Assembly (NCBI GenBank): GCA_902769705.1
Contig: CACXPX010000003.1
Coordinates: forward strand, 179,929-243,928
Origin: an uncultured Prevotellaceae bacterium
Lineage (GTDB): Bacteria > Bacteroidota > Bacteroidia > Bacteroidales > Bacteroidaceae
Length of the DNA stretch: 64,000 bases
Direction of reading: 5' to 3'
A model generated the notes under the pieces. It made no database searches. It was not told the DNA's origin and saw only the letters and a list, made by a program, of their open reading frames with translations. The translations under genes and the position numbers were made by a program. Below, one piece after another: positions 33,812-42,985 of this stretch. Within the stretch, counting starts at the first letter, position 1. Each line of letters opens with the position of its first letter.

Positions 33812-35335
33812 TTACACCATATCGTAAACCACCTGCATGAAGCGTTTGCCCAATTCATCGGCTTTCTCCATCGTTTTCGCCTCACTATAGACGCGAATGA
33901 TGGGTTCAGTATTCGACTTGCGCAGGTGCACCCAACTGTCGCTGAAGTCAATCTTCACGCCATCGATGTCGGTAACCACCACACGCGTGGGATTGGTGTA
34001 TTCCTCTGTGCCTTCATACATAGTCTTCACTTTGGCCAACACAGCATCCACATCGGTGCCAGGAGTCAAATCGATGCGGTTCTTGGCCATATAGTAGGTA
34101 GGATATGCAGCACGCAACTCGCTTGCCTTGCAACCCTTGTGAGCCAAGTTAGAAAGGAACAAGGCAATGCCCACCAAAGCGTCGCGGCCATAGTGGCTCT
34201 CGGGATAGATAACACCACCGTTTCCTTCACCGCCGATAATGGCGCCCACTTCCTTCATCTTTGTGGTCACATTCACCTCGCCCACAGCAGCTGCCGAGTA
34301 CTCTCCACGATATTTATATGTGACATCGCGCAAAGCACGAGTAGACGACAGATTGCTCACTGTCGTCAGTTCCGATGAACTCATGAACGGAGCCGTTCCT
34401 GAAGCTGCACGGAGAGGACTGATTCCGTTGGCATCGTTAAACGCCTGAAGTCTCACCTTGAACTCCTCACTCAGAACGTAGTCGGCCACGCTGACAAGTG
34501 TATATTCCTCGCCAAACATCGTTCCGTCTTCGCTGATGAAAGCCAAACGGTCAACATCGGGGTCAACCACGATACCCAAATCGTACTTGCCCGTCTTCAT
34601 CTCGTCCATAATGCCCTGAAGGTTCTTCTCCAGCGGTTCAGGATTGTGGGCGAAGTCGCCAGTAGGCTCACCATTAAGAATGGTGTATTTCACGCCCAGT
34701 TCGTCGAGCAGTTTGGGAAGGATGATGCCACCAACTGAATTGATAGCGTCAACACAAACGCGGAAATGCGCTTTACGGATAGCTTCAGCATCAACCAATT
34801 TCAGGCTCATCACATCATCGATGTGCCATTGGTCGGCCTCATCGCAGTTGATATAATGACCAAGATTGTCGACATCAGCATATTCAAAATCCTCTTCTTC
34901 GGCAATCTTCAACACCTCAGCACCATCCTTGGCGGTGAGGAACTCGCCTTCTCTATTCAGAAGTTTCAAAGCGTTCCATTGGCGCGGATTGTGCGAAGCC
35001 GTGATAATGATGCCACCGTCCGCACCCAGCGTCTGTACGGCAAGTTCTGTAGTAGGAGTGGATGCAAGACCGATGTTCACCACATCGTAGCCCATGCCCA
35101 TAATGGTGCCGCAAACCACATTGTCGACCATCACGCCCGAGATGCGTGCGTCGCGTCCCACCACGATGGTCGGACGGTTTTGGTTGAAGTCGGCATCTTG
35201 CCCATTTCCGCCATTCCGACGAATGAAAGTGGTGTATGCTGTTGTGAATTTCACGATGTCGAGCGGATTGAGCGTGTCGCCCGTTCTTCCGCCGATGGTT
35301 CCGCGAATACCGGAAATTGATTTTATTAATGTCAT
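33812..35335 (-). CDS. glmM: Phosphoglucosamine mutase-type phosphohexomutase
   Basis: 507 residues. All four domain motifs are seen: active-site Ser in TASHNP, metal loop DPDVDRLAF, sugar-specificity GEGNGGVI and phosphate-binding RKSNTEP. The GlmM type is the closest match; it makes glucosamine-1-phosphate for peptidoglycan and LPS. Between VADYVL and TVSNLSSTRALRD there are about 36 residues (including VRLQAFNDANGISPLRAASG) where relatives have a short HTPGN-like turn, so domain 3 carries an insertion. Phosphomannomutase activity cannot be excluded. Confidence 0.85.
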   Translation of the reverse strand: MTLIKSISGIRGTIGGRTGDTLNPLDIVKFTTAYTTFIRRNGGNGQDADFNQNRPTIVVGRDARISGVMVDNVVCGTIMGMGYDVVNIGLASTPTTELAVQTLGADGGIIITASHNPRQWNALKLLNREGEFLTAKDGAEVLKIAEEEDFEYADVDNLGHYINCDEADQWHIDDVMSLKLVDAEAIRKAHFRVCVDAINSVGGIILPKLLDELGVKYTILNGEPTGDFAHNPEPLEKNLQGIMDEMKTGKYDLGIVVDPDVDRLAFISEDGTMFGEEYTLVSVADYVLSEEFKVRLQAFNDANGISPLRAASGTAPFMSSSELTTVSNLSSTRALRDVTYKYRGEYSAAAVGEVNVTTKMKEVGAIIGGEGNGGVIYPESHYGRDALVGIALFLSNLAHKGCKASELRAAYPTYYMAKNRIDLTPGTDVDAVLAKVKTMYEGTEEYTNPTRVVVTDIDGVKIDFSDSWVHLRKSNTEPIIRVYSEAKTMEKADELGKRFMQVVYDMV

Positions 35336-35377
35336 ATTCTTGTTTTCAATTATTCGTTATCCATTTTCAGTTTTTCC

Positions 35378-36034
35378 TCAACGACCGCGCTCAAACGTCA
35401 AGTCGTAGAGACAGGGATAGACACCCCTCGTGGCGCTCAGATGCCCTTGCTTGTGGGGCACAATCAGGCGAACTTTCGCCGTTGCGTCAGTTTCTTTAAC
35501 CGGGCGTCCTACGTTCACATAAGTAAACGGAACCAGCCAACCTGAAGGCACCGCCGTATTGTTCTGCGCACGTCCATAGACAGCATACATCAGGCTCGAT
35601 GTCACATCGAAACTGCCCTGGAACGTGCCCGAAGTATTCGTTACTGACATTTTGTCCACAACAGCCGCATATTCAAGCACCTGGTTCGTCAGCGTGATGG
35701 AGTCAGCACCAAGCAGCAGGTTGCGCTCCATGAAGCGGCAGAGCACCGTAGCGGTCTCTCCATTCTTGATTTTCTCGCCGCAACCCTGCCTCACAATCTG
35801 CATATAGACACCCGACGCCTCGAACAACACGAACTGGTTTTTCGACACATCGGTGGTGTTGCCTTGGGCGGCAAACACGGTTTCTGAAATCACGTTGACA
35901 GCCGAGTCGGCAATGAATTTGTTGATGGCCGACACCTCTTTCTCTTTCTGCTCAGCATAGGTCTCGGTGTCGTTGCATGCAGCAAGCACCACCAACCCAA
36001 CGACAAGCATCATCGTATATACAAGTTTTCTCAT
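35378..36034 (-). CDS. DUF4827 lipoprotein
   Basis: 218 residues from ATG 36034. Signal with lipobox LAAC, then a compact domain with GVYMQIVRQGCGEKIKNGETATV, which resembles the FKBP-type opening of DUF4827. It is restricted to Bacteroidales as far as I know; function unknown. It lies 42 nt upstream of the mutase gene on the same strand, so the two may be co-transcribed from the repeat-borne promoter. Confidence 0.75.
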   Translation of the reverse strand: MRKLVYTMMLVVGLVVLAACNDTETYAEQKEKEVSAINKFIADSAVNVISETVFAAQGNTTDVSKNQFVLFEASGVYMQIVRQGCGEKIKNGETATVLCRFMERNLLLGADSITLTNQVLEYAAVVDKMSVTNTSGTFQGSFDVTSSLMYAVYGRAQNNTAVPSGWLVPFTYVNVGRPVKETDATAKVRLIVPHKQGHLSATRGVYPCLYDLTFERGR

Positions 36035-36064
36035 AAATCGTCGTTCACACATTTGATTATGGTG

Positions 36065-36095
36065 CAAAGGTACGAAGAAGCGAGCACAATGCAAA
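36065..36095 (-). promoter_or_regulatory. Promoter of the DUF4827 gene
   Basis: TTTG (36092-36095), 19 nt, TACCTTTG (36065-36072) on the minus strand: perfect consensus. Confidence 0.8.
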
Positions 36096-36185
36096 ATAAA
36101 AAGCTTTTTATTTTTACATTGTCGAGCAAAAGTATCCATTCCCGAACTTTGTTCGCCCATCCGTAGCCTTTCAGCAAAGCCAAAG
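36065..36185 (-). repeat. Promoter-bearing repeat, copy upstream of DUF4827
   Basis: Read on the minus strand it matches 20786-20936 from CTTTGGCTT through GGGCGAACAA, TTCGGGAATGGATACTTT and the promoter, lacking about 30 nt. Confidence 0.8.
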
Positions 36186-36255
36186 GTGCAAAGAAAAGTA
36201 GGAACGGAGAGCGTTTCCTTTTGGAAATCATCTCTCCGTTCATTATTTTAGGTAT

Positions 36256-37293
36256 TCAGCACTTCAACATGTCTTCGAAATGCAAGATGGCCTGCCTCGC
36301 AATCTGCTCAGCTTCAGCCAGCGAGCAAAACAGTTTCCCACCGCTGGCATTCAGGTGTCCACCACCGTTGAAGAACTCTTCCGCCATCTTGTTGCAAGGG
36401 AAGCTGTCCACCGAGCGCAGGCTCACCCACACCAGATTGTCCTTCCGGTCGTCCTCACGCAACGATATCGAGAGCTTCATCCCCTTGATGCGCAACGGCT
36501 CGTTCACCAATCCCTCGGCGTCGCCCTTCACAAAATGGAATTCCTTCATCTCTTTGCGGCTGATGCAGAAATACGAAGCATGAACATCGTCGAACACATT
36601 CAGCTTCTGGCACATTATATAGCCACGCATGCGGATGGCCCAGGCCGAATAGTTGTTATAGACGTTGCGGTAGATCTTGTCTTTGTCGATGCCCTTCGTC
36701 AGCAGTTGCGAGATGATGAAGAAGATGTCGGGCGACTTCGAGTTGAACGTGAATCCGCCCGTGTCGGTCATCATACCACAATAGACAGGCGCGGCAAAAT
36801 GCTTGTGCAACTCGTCAAAGCCACCCAACTGCCACACCAGGCGGAACACAATTTCGCTTGTTGACGACATCTCGGGGTGAGATACCGTCAGTTCTGCCGG
36901 CACATCAGGTCCCAGATGATGATCGATAAGCACACGGCGCGCCTTGCAAGTGCAAAGCGCCTCCTCCATATCAGCCACGCGACTGGTCACGTTGAAGTCC
37001 AAGCAAAACACCAAGTCAGCCACACCGAACAACAAGTCGGCCTGCTCCTTTCGCTTGTCGTAGCGCATCACCTTCTCCGTGTTGGGCATCCACATCAGAT
37101 AGTCGGGATACTGGTCGGGCACGATGATGGTTGATTCTTTGCCCAACCATCTCAGATACTCCGCCCATCCCAGACACGAACCCAATGCATCGCCGTCGGC
37201 ATTGGTGTGGCAGGTGACAATGATGTTCTGGCTTTCATCGATGAGCGACCTCAGCTGGTCGGCTTGCTCACCGCTTAGTAAATCCTTCAGCAT
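36256..37293 (-). CDS. DHH-family phosphoesterase (NrnA-like)
   Basis: 345 residues. DHH motifs: CHTNADGDALGS (I), CLDFN (II), LIDHHLGPD (III), MMTDTGGF (IV), and the DHHA1 signature GGGHLNASGG at the end. NrnA-type enzymes degrade nanoRNA and pAp; cyclic-dinucleotide phosphodiesterases share the fold. No membrane or PAS part, so nanoRNase/pAp phosphatase is the best call. Starts 3 nt after the nucleotidyltransferase gene. Confidence 0.85.
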   Translation of the reverse strand: MLKDLLSGEQADQLRSLIDESQNIIVTCHTNADGDALGSCLGWAEYLRWLGKESTIIVPDQYPDYLMWMPNTEKVMRYDKRKEQADLLFGVADLVFCLDFNVTSRVADMEEALCTCKARRVLIDHHLGPDVPAELTVSHPEMSSTSEIVFRLVWQLGGFDELHKHFAAPVYCGMMTDTGGFTFNSKSPDIFFIISQLLTKGIDKDKIYRNVYNNYSAWAIRMRGYIMCQKLNVFDDVHASYFCISRKEMKEFHFVKGDAEGLVNEPLRIKGMKLSISLREDDRKDNLVWVSLRSVDSFPCNKMAEEFFNGGGHLNASGGKLFCSLAEAEQIARQAILHFEDMLKC

Positions 37294-37296
37294 CGC

Positions 37297-38214
37297 TTAG
37301 AACAGCTTTGCGGGATAGACGCCCTCCTCCACAAGGCTTTGGATGCGGTCTACCGTTGCCTGACGGTCGGCGGCATAGGTCACGCCGAACCACTTCGATG
37401 TGGTGTCGAGCACCTCGCAAGTGGCCGTTCCTTCGGTAATCAGCTTGTTCACCATCAGCGGGATGAAGAACTCAGCCTTCAGGTTCTGCATGTTCTTCGG
37501 GTCGCTCAGGAACTCCTTGAAGTAAGCCTCGCTATAGTCGAAATAGTCGGGTGTGAATCCCCACATGTTCATCGAAACGGGCACATTCTCCTCCAAGGGG
37601 AACCACTCATCACCGTCCTTGTAGCAGATAGAGTTGCCCTTGTCGGCTATGCGCATAATCTCCGTACGCTCAACGACATCCGTCAAGTGGCGGTTCTCGT
37701 CATAGGCACACACGCCACGAGCCACGCTACCATTCTCAGACAGCGTATTGCAGCAGCGGAAACCCACCATAGCATACTCGTTCTTCGCGCCTTCCTTCAG
37801 TCCAGCCAAGTACTTGCCAATCTGCATAAAAGCATCGCGGCCGTAGAAGTCGTCGCAATTGATCACGCAGAACGGCTCCTTAATCACGTCCTTACCCATC
37901 AGCACGGCGTGGTTCGTTCCCCACGGCTTCACACGTCCCTCGGGCACCGAGAATCCTTCGGGCAGAGCGTCCAGCGCCTGGAAGCACAACTCGCACGGAA
38001 TCTTGTCCTCGTATTTCGAGAGGATTTGTGTGCGGAACTGCTCTTCGAAGTCCTTGCGGATGACCCACACTATCTTGCCAAATCCTGCCTGAATAGCGTC
38101 GTAGATACTATAGTCCATGATGGTCTCGCCATTGGGGCCGAGTCCGTCAAGCTGCTTCAGTCCGCCGTAGCGGCTTCCCATGCCGGCAGCCAATAAGAAA
38201 AGAGTTGGTTTCAT
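37297..38214 (-). CDS. Nucleotidyltransferase (UDP-glucose-pyrophosphorylase-like)
   Basis: 305 residues. The N-terminal loop FLLAAGMGSRYGGLKQLDG with GPNGETIMDYS identifies a sugar nucleotidyltransferase fold; NCDDFYG holds the metal-binding Asp. The substrate is not predictable: many Bacteroidales carry this gene next to the DHH gene. No membrane part. Confidence 0.78.
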   Translation of the reverse strand: MKPTLFLLAAGMGSRYGGLKQLDGLGPNGETIMDYSIYDAIQAGFGKIVWVIRKDFEEQFRTQILSKYEDKIPCELCFQALDALPEGFSVPEGRVKPWGTNHAVLMGKDVIKEPFCVINCDDFYGRDAFMQIGKYLAGLKEGAKNEYAMVGFRCCNTLSENGSVARGVCAYDENRHLTDVVERTEIMRIADKGNSICYKDGDEWFPLEENVPVSMNMWGFTPDYFDYSEAYFKEFLSDPKNMQNLKAEFFIPLMVNKLITEGTATCEVLDTTSKWFGVTYAADRQATVDRIQSLVEEGVYPAKLF

Positions 38215-38586
38215 AAGCGTAATGTTTTTTGTTGTGTATATTTTTAATGTTTGTTCTATTTTTTGATTGATTTAAGAAAAAGCCCTGAAGGCAACTGCAA
38301 AGATACAAAAAATCCCGATAACTCCGACAGATTATTACGATTTTTTGCACAAATAAATACCTTCATCGTGATGATGAAAGCTGATTGAACTGTCTTGTAC
38401 AACACGAAATCTTTCTTTAATGAAGTTTTTGTTTAGTGTGTTTCCTTGTTGAACATCACATGGAAATATCACATTTTTCTATGAAATAGTGTTTTTTTCT
38501 GGTAAGAAGGCAAGAAGAAGACCTAAAAAGACAGATTTTCTTCATCAGTTTTATGTTTGGTAATATTTTCTAAATTGAGGGCAAAA
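38215..38586. other. Gene-free stretch between divergent units
   Basis: AT-rich. On the minus strand a -7 element TATCTTTG lies at 38298-38305 (about 83 nt before the nucleotidyltransferase ATG). CTTCATCGTGATGATGAAAG near 38362 forms a small hairpin. Nothing else is recognised. Confidence 0.5.
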
Positions 38587-38618
38587 TTTGGTTGATATTT
38601 CCAAAGTGCGTACCTTTG
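38587..38618 (+). promoter_or_regulatory. Promoter of the LuxR-type regulator
   Basis: TTTG (38587-38590), 20 nt, TACCTTTG (38611-38618), 18 nt before ATG 38637. Perfect consensus. Confidence 0.82.
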
Positions 38619-38636
38619 ACGGCAAAAAGAAGCACT

Positions 38637-39281
38637 ATGGGAAAGTATATATTAGCAGACAATCAAGAACTCACTCGCTTTGCACTAGAGACATTGATAC
38701 GTCAGAAAGGCAACCACGACATTTTTAAGGCAAGCGACAAAGCAGGACTCGTTCAGTTGCTGAAGGAGCACGAAGATGCTGTGGTGTTGTTAGACTACAC
38801 ATTGTTCGACTTTGCCGATGAAGAACAACTTCTGATTGTCGCTGAACGGTTTGCTCTTTCGCGGTGGATTCTCATCAGCGAAGAGTTGACCCCTCGGTTT
38901 CTGCGCCGTGTGGTCTATGCATCCCACCAGTTCAGCATCGTATTCAAGGATGGTTTGCTGAAGGATATCTGCGATGCACTATATTCCGTCAGCCACCACA
39001 ATCGTCACATCAGTCAGCGGGCATTGGAGGTCATCATCAACCATCAACAAGAAGAAGACAAGCGTCTTGGTTTCCTCACGGAGACGGAAACTGAGATTGT
39101 GCGCGCTATCGCTCAGGGCAAGACGACCAAGGAGATTGCCAACGAGCGTTTCTCGAGCGTCCACACCATCACAACCCATCGCAAGAACATCTTCCGCAAA
39201 CTCGGTGTCAATACCGCCCATGAGGTCATCAAGTATGCCCTCCGTGCCGGACTCGTCGACTCCTCAGAATTCTATATATAA
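38637..39281 (+). CDS. NarL/LuxR-type response regulator
   Basis: 214 residues from ATG 38637. Receiver domain (about 1-120) with phospho-acceptor candidate Asp53 (VVLLDYTLF) and Lys104 (IVFKDG), but only one acidic residue at the N-terminal pocket (ADN, Asp8). The LuxR-type helix-turn-helix is at about 150-208 (LTETETEIVRAIAQGKTTKE). No sensor kinase is nearby, so it is an orphan; with its reduced acidic pocket phosphorylation is uncertain. Confidence 0.85.
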   Translation: MGKYILADNQELTRFALETLIRQKGNHDIFKASDKAGLVQLLKEHEDAVVLLDYTLFDFADEEQLLIVAERFALSRWILISEELTPRFLRRVVYASHQFSIVFKDGLLKDICDALYSVSHHNRHISQRALEVIINHQQEEDKRLGFLTETETEIVRAIAQGKTTKEIANERFSSVHTITTHRKNIFRKLGVNTAHEVIKYALRAGLVDSSEFYI

Positions 39282-39337
39282 TATAATGTAATTAGAGAAA
39301 GGGCAAGTTCAACAAGCAGAAGCATCACCTACGAATA

Positions 39338-39425
39338 GTACATACGGCTTGTACAAAGTGTACATGTATCTTGTACAGTCCGTACATGTAGCTTGTACAG
39401 ATTGTACATGCGGCATGTACACTTT
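39338..39425. repeat. 22-nt-period array E (4 units)
   Basis: Units at 39338, 39360, 39382 and 39404, each GTACAT followed by five or so bases and (T/A)TGTACA, giving a dyad with a 6-bp stem. Located between convergent genes. Confidence 0.88.
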
Positions 39426-39447
39426 CAAGAAGCACTTACTCTCTTTC

Positions 39448-40688
39448 TCACACCGTTTTTCTTAAACTCTGCTTGATATCCTCCAACAGATCCTCACCAA
39501 CTTCGAGACCTATACTGAGACGCACCGTTGTGTTTGGTACAGACATCTCTGCGCATTGTTCGGCTGTGAAGAGACCGAAAATGGTGGATGCGGGATGAAT
39601 GGCCAACGACTTGCGGTCGAAGAGGTTCGTGGCTCGACGGATGATTTGCAAATTGTCGATGAAAGCCCAAGCTGCCTCCTTCGATTCGAGGTCGATGGTG
39701 AAGACAGCGCCCGGCAACGGGCCGAACTGTGTTTTCGAGAGTTCGTAGAAGGGATTGTCGTCGAGACCCGTATAGTTCACACTCTTGATTTCTGGAAGCT
39801 GTTGGCATTGGCGGGCGAGCCATAGCGTGGTTTCAGCCTGCCGACGGAACCTAATGTCGAGTGTATCGAGTCCGAGAGTTTCCATATAGGCAACCTAGGC
39901 GTCATCAGTCCACCAAGATTCGTTACCAGTTCCGTTTTTACACGGGCTGTGAAAGCCAGTTTCTTGCCTACCCGTTTGGTACGAGTCTGTAGGGCTGGGG
40001 AGGGAGATTGGCTCCAATCAAAACGACCGTAGTCGATAAGTAATCCACCCAAGCCCGTGCCACCACCGGAGATATACTTTGTACTCGACACCACCTCTAT
40101 GTCCACGCCAAAATCGACAGCACGGAACGTGGAAAAGGGTACGATAGTGGTGTCGGCAATCAGAGGAACACCAGCCTTGTGGGCAATGTCGGCCAACCGT
40201 CTGATGTCGGCCACGAAGAGCTGGGGATTTGTGATAATCTCAAAGAAAAGGGCGCAAGTTTTATCGTCAATTTGCGTCTCCACCTCCTCAGGCTTTGTGA
40301 AATCTACAAAGCGCGGCTCCACGCCAAAGTTGCCCAACGTGTCGCGAATCAGCGAGACACTATTGCCAAACAGATGCTTTGAGGCTACGATGTTGAGTCC
40401 TGCTGCGCTGACAGCCGTCAGAGCATAGTGGATGGCCGTCATACCTGTGTTGAGAGCTGTCACACTCGCGGCACCTGTCAGTTGCCTCACGCGCTCCTCT
40501 AAAAAGGTGGTCGTGGGGTTGGCGATACGGGCATACGACGGGGCCATGGAACGACCGCAAAACGCATCGCCCATGGCCATGGCAGACTCAAACTCAAACG
40601 CCGCCGTATAGTATACAGGCATAGACAATGCCCCGTAAGCGTCAGGTTTCTGATACTTCGTCGTCAGTATTTTTGTTTCGTACTGCAT
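39448..40688 (-). pseudogene. Frameshifted O-acetylhomoserine sulfhydrylase/cystathionine synthase-type gene
   Basis: From ATG 40688 the frame reads a Cys/Met-metabolism PLP enzyme: YARIANPTTTFLEERV, ALNTGMTAI, and the PLP Lys in VVSSTKYISGGG. It breaks at about 39887-39893 after TNLGGLMTPRL; the rest (METLGLDTLDIRFRRQAE to KQSLRKTV, including AIHPASTIFG) continues in the next frame to 39448. One missing base (or two extra) explains it. The other residues look intact, so this is either a young pseudogene or a sequencing error. The intact enzyme would make homocysteine with sulfide. Confidence 0.85.
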
Positions 40689-40711
40689 ATTGTCGGTTAT
40701 CAATTTGCTTG

Positions 40712-40719
40712 CAAAGGTA
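40712..40719 (-). promoter_or_regulatory. -7 element TACCTTTG of the sulfhydrylase-type gene
   Basis: TAnnTTTG match 23 nt upstream of ATG 40688, with TTGC 19 nt further. Just upstream, 40749-40775 holds an 8-bp inverted repeat (ATTCGTGG / CCACGAAT) that could be an operator shared with the divergent xpt gene. Confidence 0.65.
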
Positions 40720-40843
40720 AAATGAAATACGTACTTCTGCAATAGCCCATTCGTGGCATTTCGCCTACCACGAATTAGGTATTTCGGTTCTCCTTCGTAT
40801 AAAGAAAACCGCACACGCTGAAACGTCTTTCACAAAAAAGTTG

Positions 40844-40851
40844 TATCTTTG
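40844..40851 (+). promoter_or_regulatory. -7 element TATCTTTG of xpt
   Basis: TAnnTTTG match 20 nt before the xpt ATG; -33 element weak. No purine riboswitch-like structure is visible in the short leader. Confidence 0.6.
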
Positions 40852-40871
40852 TGCCATAAACATAAAAGAAC

Positions 40872-41450
40872 ATGAATTTTCTCGAGACAAAGATTCTGAG
40901 CGATGGAATCATCAAGCAAGGTGATATCCTGAAGATTGACAATTTTCTGAACCATCAGATTGATATCCGAATCATACGTCAGATAGCCCAAGAGCTGAAG
41001 CAGCGTTTCCATGATGTGGCCGTCGACAAGATATTGACCATCGAAGCCAGCGGCATCGCCATCGCCACGATGTTGGGCCACCTGTATGATGTGCCGGTGG
41101 TGTTTGCCAAGAAAAGCGAAACGGCCAACAGCACCGACAACAAGTATGTGTCGCAGGCCTACTCGTTCACGCACAAGCAGCTGAACAGCGTGTTTGTGTC
41201 GAAACCCTATCTGAACCCATCCGAGCGAGTGCTGATTGTAGACGACTTCTTGGCTGACGGACAGGCTGTCCACGCACTCATCGACATCGTTCATCAGGCG
41301 GGTGGCGAAGTGGTAGGCATCGGCATTGCCGTGGAAAAAGGTCAGCAGAAAGGTGGAAGACTGCTGCGCGAAGAGGGCTACCACTTGGAGTCAATAGCCA
41401 TCATCGAGGAGATGGACTGGGAGAAACAAACCATTCGTTTCCGCGAATAG
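40872..41450 (+). CDS. xpt: Xanthine phosphoribosyltransferase
   Basis: 192 residues, normal for Xpt. It has the PRPP-binding motif VLIVDDFLADGQA, the N-terminal IDNFLNHQIDIRI typical of Xpt, and VVFAKKSETAN. It salvages xanthine to XMP in the cytosol. The TraB/GumN gene follows after 84 nt that contain the small hairpin GGGACGCGAGTCCC. Confidence 0.92.
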   Translation: MNFLETKILSDGIIKQGDILKIDNFLNHQIDIRIIRQIAQELKQRFHDVAVDKILTIEASGIAIATMLGHLYDVPVVFAKKSETANSTDNKYVSQAYSFTHKQLNSVFVSKPYLNPSERVLIVDDFLADGQAVHALIDIVHQAGGEVVGIGIAVEKGQQKGGRLLREEGYHLESIAIIEEMDWEKQTIRFRE

Positions 41451-41534
41451 CCAATATCAGTTAGCAAGGGACGCGAGTCCCTCCCTATACGAATCTTTAA
41501 GGTAAAATAATAATTGTATAAACGAAAAAACAGT

Positions 41535-42440
41535 ATGAAAAGAATTCTTACAGCCCTCGCGCTTCTTCTCGCGACATTAGGCACTCAAGCACAACTCTTG
41601 TACAAAATCACCGGCAACGGACTGAAGGCGCCCTCCTACATCGTGGGCACCTACCACTTGGCTCCCGTGTCGTTTGTCGACTCCATACCAGGCATCCGAC
41701 AAGCAATGGCCGAAACCCAGCAGACCTACGGCGAATTGATTATGGAAGAATTGCTGGGCGCCGACAGCCTTGCCATCATGCAGCAGGCCATGATGATGCC
41801 TGATGGTATGACGATTGACAAACTGCTGTCAGCCGACGAGATGAGCCGTCTCAACGCATTCATGAAAGAAATCATGGGAATGGACATGACCAATCCGATG
41901 CTTGCCCAACAGATGGGAAAGTTGTCGCCCTCGGCTCTTTCTAACACTCTATCGTTGCTCAATTATATTAAGAAGACCGGTGGGTTTGACGCGCAAAACC
42001 AATTCGACAACTACTTCCAGAAAGAAGCTCATGCTCAAGGCAAGGGCGTCGGCGGATTGGAGACAATGGCTTTCCAGATAGGAGTTCTCTTCAACGGGCA
42101 GTCCCTTGAACGACAGAAAGAGCTGCTGATGTGTCAGGTGGACAATGCCGATTTCATGGATAAGATGGCCGAAGGCGTCATTCGCGCATTCTATTCCCAA
42201 AACCTTGATGCCATTATGGATGCAATGAACGAGAAACTTCACAACAGTTGCGACAGCCGCCCCGAAGAAGAGGAAATTCTCATTTACAAGCGCAATGCCG
42301 ACTGGCTCACCAAGATGCCGGCCATCATGGCTCAGAAGCCTACCCTCTTTGCCGTCGGAGCCGGACACTTGCCTGGTGAAAAAGGCGTCCTCCACCTTCT
42401 GCGTCAAGTAGGATATACCGTTGAGGGAGTCGTCCAATAG
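41535..42440 (+). CDS. TraB/GumN family secreted protein
   Basis: 301 residues from ATG 41535 with a signal peptide (cleavage after TQAQ). Family marks: ITGNGLKAPSYIVGTYHLAP near the N-terminus and VGAGHLPGEKGVLHLL near the C-terminus; the paired GxxH elements resemble a metalloprotease-like active site (Tiki/TraB fold). Bacterial role unknown. Confidence 0.85.
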   Translation: MKRILTALALLLATLGTQAQLLYKITGNGLKAPSYIVGTYHLAPVSFVDSIPGIRQAMAETQQTYGELIMEELLGADSLAIMQQAMMMPDGMTIDKLLSADEMSRLNAFMKEIMGMDMTNPMLAQQMGKLSPSALSNTLSLLNYIKKTGGFDAQNQFDNYFQKEAHAQGKGVGGLETMAFQIGVLFNGQSLERQKELLMCQVDNADFMDKMAEGVIRAFYSQNLDAIMDAMNEKLHNSCDSRPEEEEILIYKRNADWLTKMPAIMAQKPTLFAVGAGHLPGEKGVLHLLRQVGYTVEGVVQ

Positions 42441-42494
42441 AATGACGAGTCTGTCCCGACTCACAGTTTGGGCATACAAACTATCATCATGAAT

Positions 42495-42538
42495 AAAACC
42501 AGCGGAATCTGAAAGAGTTAGATTCCGCTGGTTTTTTG
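42495..42538. terminator. Strong bidirectional terminator
   Basis: 16-bp perfect stem (AAAACCAGCGGAATCT and its complement) with a 9-nt loop and a T run, between the TraB gene and the opposing desulfurase remnant. Confidence 0.92.
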
Positions 42539-42562
42539 TTGAGTATTTCACTTCATTAGATG

Positions 42563-42985
42563 CTACGCCCTACGACTGCTGACAATCTTCCGGACAGCGA
42601 CAACAAGTTTGTCCACGTCCTCGCGAGTGTTGTAGAGCGCAAAGGTGGGACGCACGCTCATTTCATAGCCGAGAGCACGAAGGGCGGGTTGAGCACAATG
42701 GTGACCGGCTCGCACAGCGATACCCTCCTTGTCGAGCAGCGTACCAACCTCAGGTACAGGGATGCCATCGAGCACGAAACTCACGACAGAGACACGGTTC
42801 TTCGGATCCGAAATCTTATCAATCACCTGATTCGGCTTCTGCGTTGTCGCACCGTTATCCAACCACACAAGGTCGTGGCCGTTCACCTTCTGTTGCAAGA
42901 CGGGGAAGTCGTTCTTAATCTGCTCTGAGTTCAGCGTGTCTGCTTCCTCGTAATGCAGGTCGCGCAGCTTCTGCGTCTCTGGCAT
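42563..42985 (-). pseudogene. Cysteine desulfurase with its core deleted
   Basis: The frame encodes the start of a SufS-type desulfurase (NDFPVLQQKVNGHDLVWLDN, then GATTQKPNQVID) joined directly to its end (RVSVVSFVLDGIPVPEVGTL, RAGHHCAQP with the active Cys, SVRPTFALYNT). About 270 residues with the PLP lysine are missing, yet the frame is kept (140 residues from ATG 42985). FVLDG..EVG..LDxEGIAVRAGHHCAQP resembles cargo-type desulfurases of family 2 encapsulins more than housekeeping SufS. It cannot be active. It lies next to tcdA, which in E. coli neighbours the desulfurase genes csdA/csdE. Confidence 0.85.

Noticed and set aside
40844-40871. Purine riboswitch upstream of xpt
   Set aside because: The leader from the -7 element is only about 20 nt, too short for an aptamer.
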